DNA from: Buxus sempervirens
Lineage: Eukaryota; Streptophyta; Magnoliopsida; Buxales; Buxaceae
Assembly: GCA_947561395.2 (NCBI GenBank)
Contig: OX387188.1
Coordinates: forward strand, 35,893,942-35,957,941
Direction of reading: 5' to 3'
Length of the DNA stretch: 64,000 bases
The position numbers and the translations under genes were made by a program. Within the stretch, counting starts at the first letter, position 1. Every line of letters begins with the position of its first letter. The notes below the pieces were generated by a model. It was not told the origin of the DNA. It made no database searches and saw only the letters and a program-made list of their open reading frames with translations. Shown here piece by piece: positions 47,739 to 58,708 of the stretch.

Positions 47739-49050
47739 ATAGGAGAAATCTTAGAAGGAAGCTTTTAACAGGTATGAAACTCTTCAAATTGAATTTCTTG
47801 TTTAGTCATTGCTTGGCAATTTAAAAAAGCCACTCAACATTCCCTACACGTAGTTTATAGAAATAATAGATAGGCTCTAGTTCCTCCACCACCACATGGC
47901 TCATCTACCTGTTTTTTTTTTTTTTTTTTTGAATTCAGGGTTTCTTCCTGCTGGATTTCTACTTGTGGTCACTACAGTCGTAATCTGCTGGTTTATCAGG
48001 AAAACTTCATCAGAAAAATTAGTAATCCTTAGGAAAAAGGGAACGAAGAATGGAGATGTGGAGGCCTTTCTAAGGAATCATGGATCTTTAGCTCAAAAAA
48101 GATACAAATATTCAGCTGTGAAGAAAATGACCAATTCCTTTAAAGACAAATTAGGTCAAGGAGGCTATGGTGGTGTGTACAAAGGAAAGCTAATCGATGG
48201 CCGCCTTGTGGCAGTTAAGGTCTTGAGTGAATCCAAAGGCAATGGAGAAGAATTCATAAATGAGGTAGCAAGCATTAGCAAGACTTCCCATGTTAATGTT
48301 GTCAATCTCTTGGGTTTCTGCTTTGAGGGGTCTAAAAGAGCTCTCATCTATGAGTTCATGCCTAATGGATCTCTTGAAAAGATAATATATGATGAACAAT
48401 CTATGAAGAACCGTCGATTGGGATGGGAAACACTACACCAAATTGCAGTTGGCATTGCTCAAGGACTCGAGTACTTGCACCGCGGTTGCAACACTCGCAT
48501 TTTGCATTTTGATATAAAGCCTCATAACATACTTCTAGATGAAGACTTCTGCCCAAAGATTTCTGATTTCGGCCTTGCTAAACTATGCACTAGAAAAGAG
48601 AGTATTATATCTATGTTGGGTGCAAGAGGTACTGCAGGCTATATCGCCCCAGAAGTGTTGTCTAGAAACTTTGGTGGAGTCTCACACAAATCTGATGTCT
48701 ATAGTTATGGAATGATGGTTTTGGAAATGGTTGGGGGAAGAAAGAACATTGATGCAGGTGTTGATAAGATCAGTGAAATATATTTTCCACATTGGATCTA
48801 CAAGAACTTTCAACACTCTGGGCATCTAAGATTGCATGGAATTTTCAATGAAGAGGATGACAAAATTGCAAGGAAGATGGTTTTAGTGGGTTTGTGGTGC
48901 ATACAAAATAATCCGTCAGATCGGCCATCGATTAGCAAGGTGCTAGAGATGCTGGAAGGAAGTCTTGAATCCATACAAATCCCACCCAAGCCTTTCTTAT
49001 CCTCTCCTTCAAGGTCAGAAGAAGGTTCGCCCGCCAGATCAACATCATAA
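47739..49050 (+). CDS. LRK10L receptor, subtype B, exons 2-3 (second copy)
   Basis: Exon 2 (47739-47771) codes for [11 protein letters not shown]. Exon 3 begins at 47939 after the GAATTCAG acceptor with a poly-T tract. The helix is [19 protein letters not shown]. Kinase: [11 protein letters not shown] near 48152, VAVK near 48210, HFDIKPHN near 48504, DFG near 48565, APE near 48650, DRPS near 48920. Very similar to 6232-7343, with mostly conservative changes. Complete and predicted active by its residues. It forms the second full B-type gene with 44385-45171. Confidence 0.9.
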
Positions 49051-50090
49051 AGGTAATAAAGAACATGTTAAAGAATCATTCCAATGCAAGATGAATAATG
49101 TCAACTCCATTAGTATTGTTTTAGGAAGAGATACACACCATGGTTAAATGTCTTCTAGTGTGTATGAACTAGGTCCTATTGTAGGTGAAGAACGTAATAT
49201 CAGGCTTGGAATTATTAAGCGACAAAAATTGTTCTCTGCAGTTACATACCTGAATTCAGAAAGGAAGGATGAAATTCTTGCAATCTTGAGATGAAAGTTG
49301 TTGAACCTAATACAATTACATAAACATCATAATGAATTAAAATAATTATAAATCAATTTTGATTACAGAATTTGCAGTCTTTAGGTCTCCGCATTCGACA
49401 GAGACAGAGAACCCGGGATCGTGATGGCCCGGATTGTGAGCAGCAACCTGGCTTGGATGCCTTTCCGTCATTTTCCGGTTTGGATTCAAGACGTCCGGCA
49501 GTCAATCAGAGCCACTGCTTTCTGATCATCACTATGACCAAATTCTCAAACGATTATTGTCCAGAAAAACTCGCCAATGCCACCACAATCGATCATAGTC
49601 CCCTCCATCTAGTTGAAAGAATTTATTGATTTTTTGTTGTTAGTTTTTTCAATAATAAATAACATCATTAGTTATGCTTACTTTGTAATTGAAATTACAA
49701 TGCTTACAAAAACGCCTTAGTCTGATTAATCAAGGGTGCTATGGTCATTTGCAAGTTTGATGTTGACTTTATAACAGACTCTGCTTGGCCTTCGAACTTA
49801 CTGTTGCAGCTGTAATCTCCATCTCACGTCTCACATGTAGTCAAGACTCACTCAGAAGAGTCTCAAATCATGACAACTTATGGCCATTGAAGTTGTGTAC
49901 ATCGAAGGGTTAAGCTCGATGAACACTAGGAGAGTTTATTGTCATGCTTCAAACACAAGCTGTCTTTTTCCTTCATTGCTAGCCTTTTCGTAGTGCAATC
50001 CAATGGGGTAAAACAAATAAACAAACACAAGAACACAAGCCAAATGGATCTCATTAGAATTCAAAACTCTCTCCATTTCTTTCATCCCAG
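49051..50090 (+). other. Spacer and upstream region of the next A-type gene
   Basis: 49051-49370 repeats the B-type 3' region. Around 49370-49629 a frame reads SNDYCPEKLANATTIDHSPL, which looks like a decayed ectodomain fragment of another subtype; this is weak. 49800-50090 is the shared A-type upstream module (GATGAACACTAGGAGAG and a CTTGTCTTTTTCC-like leader), also present before 54345, 56068 and 63227. Confidence 0.45.
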
Positions 50091-50845
50091 ATGGATACCC
50101 ACAACTTCTTCATGTCCAGAAATCTCTTCTATTCATTCATCAATACCATTCTTCTCGCAGCCTTGATACAAAAAGCTCTATCAGCACATAATCAATTTGA
50201 AGCTTGTGCACCTCGAAACTGCGACCACATTAGTATAAGCTATCCCTTTTGGCTTTCTCATGAACAAGAATCCTTCTGCGGCTATCCAAGTTTGGAGATC
50301 ACCTGTAATGACATGGTGCCCTTTCTTAAGATATCTGACGACAACTACATCATTCGTGATATCATCTATGCAAAAAACTTAGTGTTGATGGTCAGAGCGT
50401 TTAACAAAGCCTGTCCCATTCCCAGACATAATTTCAGCCTTGCTAACACTCCCCTACATTATTGGTTCACCGCAATGACTCTTCACTTCTTCTACAATTG
50501 CACCTCAGTTCCTGCTAACAACCCAGACACATCGAATTTCTTGTGCTAGCAATTCGACCTATCAGTCTTTTGCTGCATTTGACCTTGAAGAACCCGTGAC
50601 GCTTCTGATTCAAATGAATAGCTGTCAGTCTTCTGTTACAGTGCCTGTGGATGCGAGAGGAAGTCTACCTTCTATAAGTCTGTCAGAAACGGATTACATA
50701 GATTATTTGAGGAGAGACTTTTTTTTGGCATGGAATGCTAGCAATTGCAACGAATGTGAAGGAAGCGGTGGGCGATGTGGATTTGACAATAACAAATTTT
50801 GGTGCTTTTGCAGCGATGGACCCCATAGCAAAAGCTGCAAAGATG
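50091..50845 (+). pseudogene. A-subtype ectodomain exon with a single-base frameshift
   Basis: ATG 50091 begins MDTHNFFMSRNLFYSFINTI, a signal peptide, then FEACAPRNCDHISISYPFWL and ESFCGYPSLEITC. Near 50517-50530 there is one extra base relative to the other A copies (40 nt against 39 between CCTG and GCTAGC), giving a stop at 50549. The rest, with NECEGSGGRCGFD and WCFCSDGPHS, is open in the next frame to the phase-1 donor at 50846. It directly precedes an intact A-type kinase. The lesion is the only one seen, so a sequencing error or a recent mutation are both possible. Confidence 0.75.
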
Positions 50846-51551
50846 GTAACTCTCGCGATCTCTGTTCATCCATTTGATCATCTTTGAAGTGCTTCATTCA
50901 CGTAAAAGCTTTGTTGATTTAATCCTAATTCAAAAACAAAATATTATTCTTCGTTATTGAGAGAAGAACACTGAGGAGAAAAAGGATAAAGCACAGATCA
51001 AACCATGAATTTTAGGTAAAGACGTTTTATTAAGTGTTAGGAAAAAGGTACTAAGCACCCTCAACCATCCACTCTTCGATGGTTGCCTCATTCTATTATT
51101 TTTTTCAAATTGCTTGCATGTAAGTAAAAAATAAATAAATAAGCAAAGAATAAAAGAGTGTTAACTTCTAGTAGAAATCACCAATGGATTAGGATGATCT
51201 CCATTGGAGTGTCACAATCAGAACTCTTTTGAACCAAATTATGAAATCTAAATCACGAAAAATGAAAAATCGAAATCAAGTTGATTATTGGCTTGTCTGA
51301 TACTGCAATCTGCTATTAAACAGCCCAAATCAAGCCACCTGTTTTTGCCTTCATCAGATTTGTCGTCACGGTAAGTGAGAGAGTTCTTTTGCAACTGCTG
51401 TTTGTATAATAAATTGTCAAAAATAAAATACGTATAATTGATTCAAAAAGAATTTGACTTGTTCTGTGTGAGTGAGGGTGCCAAGATTGTGCATGTCTAA
51501 ATATTAATGCTTTTAGCTAACTTTTGTGGTACTTTATGGTTGTTGTTACAG
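50846..51551 (+). other. Intron 1 of the A-type gene
   Basis: AT-rich, no feature recognised beyond the donor and the GTTGTTACAG acceptor. Confidence 0.5.
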
Positions 51552-52861
51552 AGAGGAAAATAAAAGTTTCAAGGGAGTTTTTAATAGGTAAGAAACTCTT
51601 CAAATTGAATTTCTTGTGTGGTCATTGCTTTGCAGTTCACAGATAGCCTCTCCGCATTTCCAGCACATTCTAGTTTATAGAAATGTCGATTGGCTCTGTT
51701 CCTGCAACGCATGGCTCATCTACCTTTTTTTCTTTTTTTTTCAATTCAGGCTTCCTTGCTGCTGGATTTACTTTTGTGGGCTCTGTTGTTTTAATCTGCT
51801 GCTTGATAAGGAAAGCTTCATCAGAAAAATTAATAAACTGTGGGAAGAAGGAAATGAAGAATGGAGATGTTGAGGCCTTTCTAAGGAATTATGGATCTCT
51901 AGCTCCAAAAAGGTACAAATATTCAGCTGTGAAGAAAATGACCAATTCCTTCAAAGATAAACTAGGTCAAGGAGGCTATGGTGGTGTGTACAAAGGAAAG
52001 CTAATGGATGGCCGCCTTGTGGCAGTGAAGGTCTTGAGTGAATCCAAAGGCAATGGAGAAGAATTCATTAATGAGGTAGCAAGCATTAGCAGAACTTCCC
52101 ATGTTAATATAGTCACCCTCTTAGGTTTCTGCTTTGAGGGGTCTGAAAGAGCTCTCATCTATGAGTTCATGCCTAATGGATCTCTTGACAAGACAATATA
52201 TGATGAACAACCTGCAAAGAACCGTCAATTGGGATGGAAAACATTGCACCAAATTGCAATTGGCATTGCTCGAGGACTCGAGTACTTGCACCGCGGTTGC
52301 AATACTCGAATTTTGCATTTTGACATAAAACCTCATAACATACTTCTAGATGAAGACTTCTGCCCAAAGATTTCTGATTTTGGCCTTGCTAAACTATGCA
52401 ATAGAAAAGAGAGTACCATATCAATGTTCGGTACAAGAGGTACTGCAGGATATATCGCCCCAGAAGTTTTCTCTAGAAAATTTGGTGAAGTCTCACACAA
52501 ATCTGATGTCTATAGTTATGGAATGATGGTTTTGGAAATGGTTGGCGGAAGAAAGAACAATGATGAAGGTGTTGATAAAACCAGTGAAATATATTTTCCT
52601 CAATGGATTTACAAGAATTATCATCTCTCTGGACATCTAAGACTTCATGGAATTTTCTCCGAAGAGGACGACAAAACCGCCCGGAAGATGGTTTTAGTGG
52701 GTTTGTGCTGTATACAAACTAATCCATCAGATCGGCCATCGATGAACAAGGTGCTGGAGATGTTGGAAGGAAGCTTTGAATCCATACATGTCCCGCCCAA
52801 TCCTTTTTCATCCCCTCCTTCAAGTTCACCAGCAGGTTCTCCCACCAGAACAACATCATAA
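51552..52861 (+). CDS. LRK10L receptor, subtype A, exons 2-3 (non-RD kinase, intact)
   Basis: Exon 2 (51552-51587, 36 nt) codes for [11 protein letters not shown], the A signature. Exon 3 starts at 51750 (acceptor CAATTCAG) with the helix [20 protein letters not shown]. Kinase: [11 protein letters not shown] near 51968, VAVK near 52023, HFDIKPHN near 52317, DFG near 52378, APE near 52463, DRPS near 52730. It differs from B-type kinases by [14 protein letters not shown] in the activation segment and GLCCIQT instead of GLWCIQ. The exon is intact, but its own ectodomain exon (50091) is frameshifted, so expression as a receptor is uncertain. Confidence 0.88.
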
Positions 52862-54344
52862 AGATAATAAAGAATGTGTTAAGAATCACTCTTATGCAAG
52901 ATCAGTAATGCAACTCTATTAGAATTGTTCAAGGAAGAGGTACATACTAAGGTAAAATTTCTAATGTATATTAACTCGTACATGGAGGCCAATCTCAAGA
53001 TCTAGGTAACATTTAACCTTCTACAGGCAGAGAACGTAAACCTTAGGTTGGAATTATTAGGACACAAAAAAATGAAGGCCTTAATTCATGGGGAATCCAT
53101 TCATTAGATCTGCTGCGTTTATTTATGTATTAATGGTCCAGGTCTCCTTATGCATATGGTCAAAGCATGAATTTTTCTCCACAATTAACACACCCGAATT
53201 CAAAGTAAGGGATAGAATTCTTGCATTGTTGATATAAAGTTGTTGAAACAAACAAGTGTGTAGAATATCTATACCAGATATACTTACAGTTTCAGGTTAA
53301 AGCAACACAATATCTATTAATCAAGTGGCTAAGCCCGCCTTAAGTAAGCAGTCATGCTCAGTGAACTGTGTATTGTAGTAAAGTCAGCCTGTCTACCCTA
53401 ACCCTATTGTGTGAAGTGGGGATTTCGGTGTTACATCTAGACACCCAAATCAGCACGAAATTTTCACTAATTTTTCTATTGGCTTAATCTGTCAAATGAA
53501 GACATTATTTCTACGATGTTAGACAAGCCGACATTCAACAACACAACGACAATAATCAGATTCATCGTTCAATCAACCAAAAGAACCAAAGCAGTGAAGA
53601 GCCCGACTGTATAGGAAACGAAAGTTGTGGGAATTTATCGAGTTACCTCGGATAGTCGTGCTGATTAGAATCGCTCAATCAGAGAAGATCGCACATGGGG
53701 ATTTTGCTCAATTCTGACTTGTGTGTGTTCCGAGAACTCCTTCAAAACCGATTCCAGTGTACTCTCCTCATGCAGAAATATGAAGTTATGAACTTGTAGA
53801 TGTTTATCAAGTGGAAGGCATTCTGGTTATTGGAAAGGTTAAAATAGTCTTTTAAATTGCTTTTTAAGAGAGGACCTTTTTTGTCATTTTTGATTTTAGA
53901 CAAGCGTAAGTGAACCTTTTCAAAATGTCGCCACTGGCACTGGCTTTGTTAAATTGCTAGAAAGGACCCCGATGGATCCCATTATTTCATAGTTGCCCCT
54001 CCTCTGTAACAGGTGGGATGTCATCGTTATTCGTTAGAGAAGTTTGGAGCTGAAATCTCCACGGTACATGCACTGAAGATTTATCGAAGTTGTGTACATC
54101 GAAAGGTTAAGCTCGATGAACACTAGGAGAGGTCGTTGTTCTAGTTGATGAATCTTCAAGCTTCTTCTTGTTGCCTAAACCACAACTTGTCTTTTTCCCT
54201 TATTGCTAGCCTTTTCATAGTGCAATCCAATGGGGAGAACAAACACCAAACACAAGAACAGAAGACAAATAGTTCTCAATGGGGTTTTGAAAACCCAAAT
54301 GATTCTCTTCCCAACTCATCTCTTCACCATTTCTCTCATCCCAG
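52862..54344 (+). other. Spacer with a duplicated module and A-type upstream sequence
   Basis: 52862-53100 is 3' region shared with 61238-61480. About 53250-53930 matches 61780-61890 plus 62250-62770. 53990-54344 is the A-type upstream module. No gene is seen. Confidence 0.5.
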
Positions 54345-55107
54345 ATGGATACCCACAACTTCTTCATGTCCAGAAAGCTCTTCTCCTCATTGATCCAAAC
54401 CATTCTTATCACTGCATTTATTCAGAAGTCTCTATCAGCAGATCAACAATTTGAAGCTTGTGCTCCTCGAACCTGTGGTAATGGCACTGATATAAGCTAC
54501 CCCTTTTGGCTTTCTCATGAACAGGAACCCTACTGTGGCTATCCAAATTTGGAGATCACCTGCAACAACAAGGAGCCTGTTCTCAAGATATCTAATGAAG
54601 ACTATATCATTAGAGACATCTTTTACTCCAGAAACTCAGTTATATTGGTCAACGCTGTCGTCTTTAGCGATGCCTGTCCCATTCCTGTGCATAATTTCAG
54701 CCTTGCTGGCACTCCCTTCAATTTTAGCTTCACCCATTCGGATCTTCACGTCTTCTACAATTGCACCGTAATTCCTCCTGAGCTCATTCCATACCAAAGT
54801 TCTTGTGCCAATACTAGCCATGAATCTTTTGCTTCATTTTTGGATGAAAGAGTCCTGAATTTTTTGAGAAAAAAGCTGGAGATCTGTCAGTCTCATGTTA
54901 TCATACCGGTTGATGTGGGTGGGGATGATTCTGTTAGACATATAATACACAGGGATTACAGAGAATTTTTTAAGAATGGTTTTCTTTTGGAATGGGATTC
55001 AAGTAGTTGCAGTGAATGCAAGGGAAGCGGCGGGAGATGTGGATTTGATAATAACCAACCATGGTGCTTCTGCCATGATGGAAACCATGGAAAAACCTGC
55101 AAAGATG
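54345..55107 (+). CDS. LRK10L ectodomain exon, subtype A, intact
   Basis: ATG 54345, signal peptide MDTHNFFMSRKLFSSLIQTI and on to SLSA. Then CAPRTCGNGTDISYPFWL, EPYCGYPNLEITC, several N-glycosylation sites, and an end with SECKGSGGRCGFD and WCFCHDG. Donor GTAAGT at 55108, phase 1. Unspliced reading would add eight residues and stop at 55131-55133, giving a secreted 262-residue protein. The next kinase exons (59959-61237) lie 4.85 kb away beyond another, dead, A ectodomain. Splicing to them would give 636 residues in frame. It is the only complete undamaged A ectodomain in the window. Confidence 0.85.
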
Positions 55108-55374
55108 GTAAGTCTGTTTATATGTTCATTTGATCATCAGCCCTGATTTATCAATTTAATTTTTTTCCTGAGTCCTTGAGAAAGAACATGAAGATCAAAG
55201 ATCTTACTCTGTTGTTTTCACCTTGTTTTGTATCTCCTTCTCAATGTTCTTCTCTGAATAACCAAGAAAATTTGGAATTTGAGTTATGATATAAGACCAA
55301 ATGAAGTAAAAGATTTTAGAATAAAGCACTTAAAAAGAACAGAGCCTTCTTTTTTTTCAAAAATTGGCAATCTG

Positions 55375-55765
55375 TGGATAACCTGCCCCGCCCACCCCTA
55401 ACGGTTAGGGTTTGGTATTGCCAAACTCTAGGCGGGGGCGATGTAGGGTTTAGCCCGACCCGTGTCGAAACCGCCCTTAATTTATTAAAATATTATTTAT
55501 ATATGTTAATATATACATATATATATATATATATTAAATAAAAAAAATACATATTTTAATTTATATATATCATACATAAAAACTATATATTTTTATAAAT
55601 ATATTATTAATTTATATATTCTATTTCAAAAACAACTTTTTTATTAATTCTAGAATATAACTTGGTCAACCCCGACGACCTCGTTACCAACACAAAAGGG
55701 CATTTGGTATTGGCTAAACCCTTGATGGTGCGGGTTCGGGTCCTGTTGTCACTCCTAATTTTGTT
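55375..55765. mobile_element. Possible degenerate hAT-like MITE with AT-rich core
   Basis: The left part reads TTGGCAATCTGTGGATAACCTGC. The right part in reverse complement reads TAGGAGTGACAACAGGACCC. Both flanks carry GGGTT or AACCC units, around a core of TA repeats. No convincing target duplication was found, so the assignment is tentative. Confidence 0.35.
55500..55625. repeat. AT/TA-rich low-complexity core
   Basis: Contains an uninterrupted (TA)n run near 55515-55535 and long TTTATATAT-type stretches. Confidence 0.8.
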
Positions 55766-56067
55766 AGAATATTTGCACTGAATCATGACAACTAATGGTT
55801 ATTGAAGTTGTTCGCATCCAAGGGTTAAGGTCGATGAGCATTAGAGAGTTTATTGTCTTGCTTGAACCACAATTTGTCTTTTTCCCACGTTGCTAGCCTT
55901 TTCATAGTGCAATCCAATGGTGAGGAACATAAACAAACACAAGAACAGAAGGCAAATGGTTCTCGTTAAATTCAAAACCAGCGACATAATCAATGAGTCT
56001 GATTCCACTCCCTCCCTGTCTCATCTCTACTCCATTTCTATCATCCCAGAACGATACAACTTCTTCA

Positions 56068-57263
56068 TGTCCAGAAATCTCTTCTCTCCATTGATCAATA
56101 CTATTCTTCTCACATCCTTGAGACAAAAAGCTCTATTTGCACATCAACAATTTGAAGCTTGTGCACCTAAAAACTGCAGTGAAATTAGTATAAGCTACCC
56201 CTTTGAAGATCACCTGTTATGACATGGTACCTGTTCTTAATATATCTGATGACCACTACGTCATTAGTGAAATTCTTTATCCTAACGGCTTAGTGTTTAC
56301 GGCCAGATCCGTTTACGGAGACTGCCCCATTCCCATACATAATTTCAGCCTTGCTAACACTGCCTTCCATTATTTCTCCTCACTGAGGGATCTTCACTTC
56401 TTCTACAATTGCACCTCAGTTCCTGATAAGTACCATACTTGCCCAATTTCTTGTGCTAGCAATTCCAGCCATCAATCTTTTGCTGCATTTATCCTCGAAG
56501 GACCAGCAGAGCATTTGGTTCAAAGCAAGAGATTCCAGTCTCTTGTTATGGTGCTGGTTCATGCGAGTGAAAGTGATTCTGATAATATATCGCAAATGGA
56601 TTACGTGGATTTGTTGAAGAGAGATTTTCTCTTGGAATGGAATGCAAGTAGTTGCAGTTACTGCCAAGGAAGCAGAGGGCGATGTGCATTTGATAATAAC
56701 CAATTCTGGTGCTTTTGCAGTGATGGTGATAAACCTCCGATGAAATTCACCTATTTCAGGCGAAAGAGAAACAAGAGTGCTGAAGTGGACGGAGGAGTAA
56801 GTGAAGGCCTAGTTGGCCCTGGCCAAGACAAGGATGCTGTTGCTGAAGTGGACAGAGGAGTAAGTGAAGGCCTAGGTGGCCCTGGGGTTAATTAGTTTAA
56901 CCTGGGGGGAAATACATTGTAAATTGCCATTGGGTGAGGGTTAGCTATAGGAGGAGCTGACCATTTAAATAAGGCGGGGGAAAAAAGGATAGCACAGCAA
57001 GTAAAAAGTAGTCGCAACTGGAGAGGGGTGATCTCTCGAAAATCACCAACATTCTGTATTTTTTTGTTCTTTCTCTTCAAGAGTAATTGGAGACTTCTTC
57101 CTTCTTCGAATACTTGTAAAACCTTCCAAATACATCAATACACTTCCATTCTTCTCTCTGAGTTCATTTCAATTAAGGTTCATACAATCGATCAGGCTGA
57201 AATCAGTCTATTACAAAAGAATCCTAACAGATGGTCCCCATAGCAAAAGCTGCAAAGATGGTA
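56068..57263 (+). pseudogene. A-subtype ectodomain exon, deleted and split by a solo LTR
   Basis: The signal peptide starts at about ATG 56068 (MSRNLFSPLINTILLTSL). After ISISYPF a 43-base deletion, relative to 50265-50310, joins CCCTTTG directly to AAGATCACCTG, removing WLSHEQE..CGYP and shifting the frame. The deletion ends share a TTTGG repeat. The rest is open, with NHFSL-type motifs and WCFCSDG, until a solo LTR at 56727. The final codons (PHSKSCKDG) resume at about 57235, followed by a donor GTAACT at 57261. It cannot encode an ectodomain. Confidence 0.85.
56727..57229. mobile_element. Solo LTR inside the A ectodomain exon
   Basis: The 503-bp insert begins TGATAAAC and ends CCTAACA (TG...CA), with a perfect 5-bp target duplication GATGG (56722-56726 and 57230-57234). 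No internal retroelement sequence remains, so it is a solo LTR or a very small element. It contains an imperfect tandem repeat of about 46 bp (GCTGAAGTGGACGGAGGAGT near 56780 and GCTGAAGTGGACAGAGGAGT near 56843). Its right part is pyrimidine-rich, like a U5 region. Confidence 0.85.
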
Positions 57264-57709
57264 ACTCCATTGATCGGTTTATCCTTTTGATCATCTTTAC
57301 AGTGCTTCATTCACGTAAAAGTTTAGCTGATTAAATCTTATATCCTTGCTCAAAATCCAAATTTTCTTCATTATTCAGAGAACAATGAGGGGAAACAAAC
57401 AAGGAAAACACAACAGAGTAAGATCTTGCATAGATATTTTATTGATCCATGGTCTGCATAATGGGTGAGCCACCTAAGCTAGGATAGGTTTGTTGTAGTG
57501 TTCCAGTTGGTTATGAGTACTGCCCAATATGATAACATACAAAAATGATAAAATTTCACTCCCATAAGAGTCTCCCAAGTACAGACTTCATTTTTCTACT
57601 CAGAGAAGTGACACACAAAATCCTAGAGAGGAAGACATGGAGATTCTACAATTAGATTTTTCCTATTGAGTATAAGAAACCCATTCATTATCTCTATGTA
57701 TTTGAGATC
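57264..57709 (+). other. Spacer, no feature recognised
   Basis: Begins with intron-like sequence shared with 50846 onward, then unique non-coding DNA. Confidence 0.4.
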
Positions 57710-58399
57710 TTCTAGGAACCCATCCATCTATCAGTAAGGATGTAGGAATATAAAGAATTACAGGAATGTACTTGAAATCCTACAGATTTCAAAAAGCATT
57801 TGTGTGCTTTCACATCTAAACATATAGGTGAAGGCTTGAAAACATGAAAAGTTTTACTGAACTGGTTGCTCCACCAGTTTATGTTATGAAACTTCTCTTT
57901 TTTTATTTGCGTTTTTCTAATAAAATGTAGTTCTCTAAACCAGAATAAAACTTGCATGAGTAGGGGAAGCAAAGAAGAGAAGCTGCATACACAGACCCCA
58001 ATAAACAAGTAGGAGCAGATTGAGATGACCAAGGTCTTTTCTTCTTTCACTTAAAACTAATGGTGACTCTCATGCGATGACTCCAAACTATAAAATCCAA
58101 GACTCAATGGGCCTGTCTCTGTCTCTGATTTTGACTTGTGACTAGTCTACTTGTTGCAACCACCCACTTTCAAATGCATCATCACTGGCTCTTCCCACTT
58201 TCACTGTCCTTCCACCTTACCATAATCAATAATCCTCTCCTTCAGCCTTTCGATATATGGGCAACGACAACAAACAATTCATAGGTTGTGTTAGTCTGTT
58301 TAGCTGCAGGAGGATAGCAGATGTGGGTTTCCCTTTCTGGTAACATGTTTGACCCAATAATTGTGTCCATCCAGGGTTCTTTCTCACTTGCCTAGATGG
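57710..58399 (+). pseudogene. D-subtype upstream region and ectodomain start, truncated
   Basis: Matches about 15960-16550. The last part carries the decayed signal peptide and CGRRIADVGFPFW-like sequence, with CATCCAGGGTTCTTTC and CTTGCCTAGATGG as in the D pseudogene. It has multiple frame breaks. Similarity ends at 58399, where an insert begins, and does not resume after it. Confidence 0.6.
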
Positions 58400-58700
58400 T
58401 TTTTTTTTATATTAAACCATGCGATAAGTGCGTAAAATCAAAAGAAAGATCAAAGAACTTACACAGATTTTATGTAATTCAACATTGTGCCTACATCCAC
58501 TGGAGAAAGAAGAAGATTTCCAGTATATGAAAAAACAGTAATGATACAACCTATATCTCGAAACCCTAGTTACAACCCTAGCCCTAATATATCAGAGAAA
58601 ACCATTTAACAGTTAGACTCTCATTAAATGATCAAATCTTGCGCACTCATAATTAAGTTTTCTTTTTTGTCAGTTGTACAATTGGGCTAAACAAAAAGCA
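58400..58700 (-). mobile_element. Possible retroposed insert flanked by CTAGATGG
   Basis: An 8-bp direct repeat CTAGATGG flanks the segment (58392-58399 and 58701-58708). The left end is a T run, which would be a poly-A tail on the - strand, and no inverted repeats are clear. It could instead be an LTR piece. The D fragment does not continue to the right, so the event is not a simple insertion. Confidence 0.35.
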
Positions 58701-58708
58701 CTAGATGG

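Noticed and set aside
55375-55765. Confident hAT call
   Set aside because: The ends are only loosely inverted and no 8-bp duplication was found. It is kept only as a low-confidence feature.
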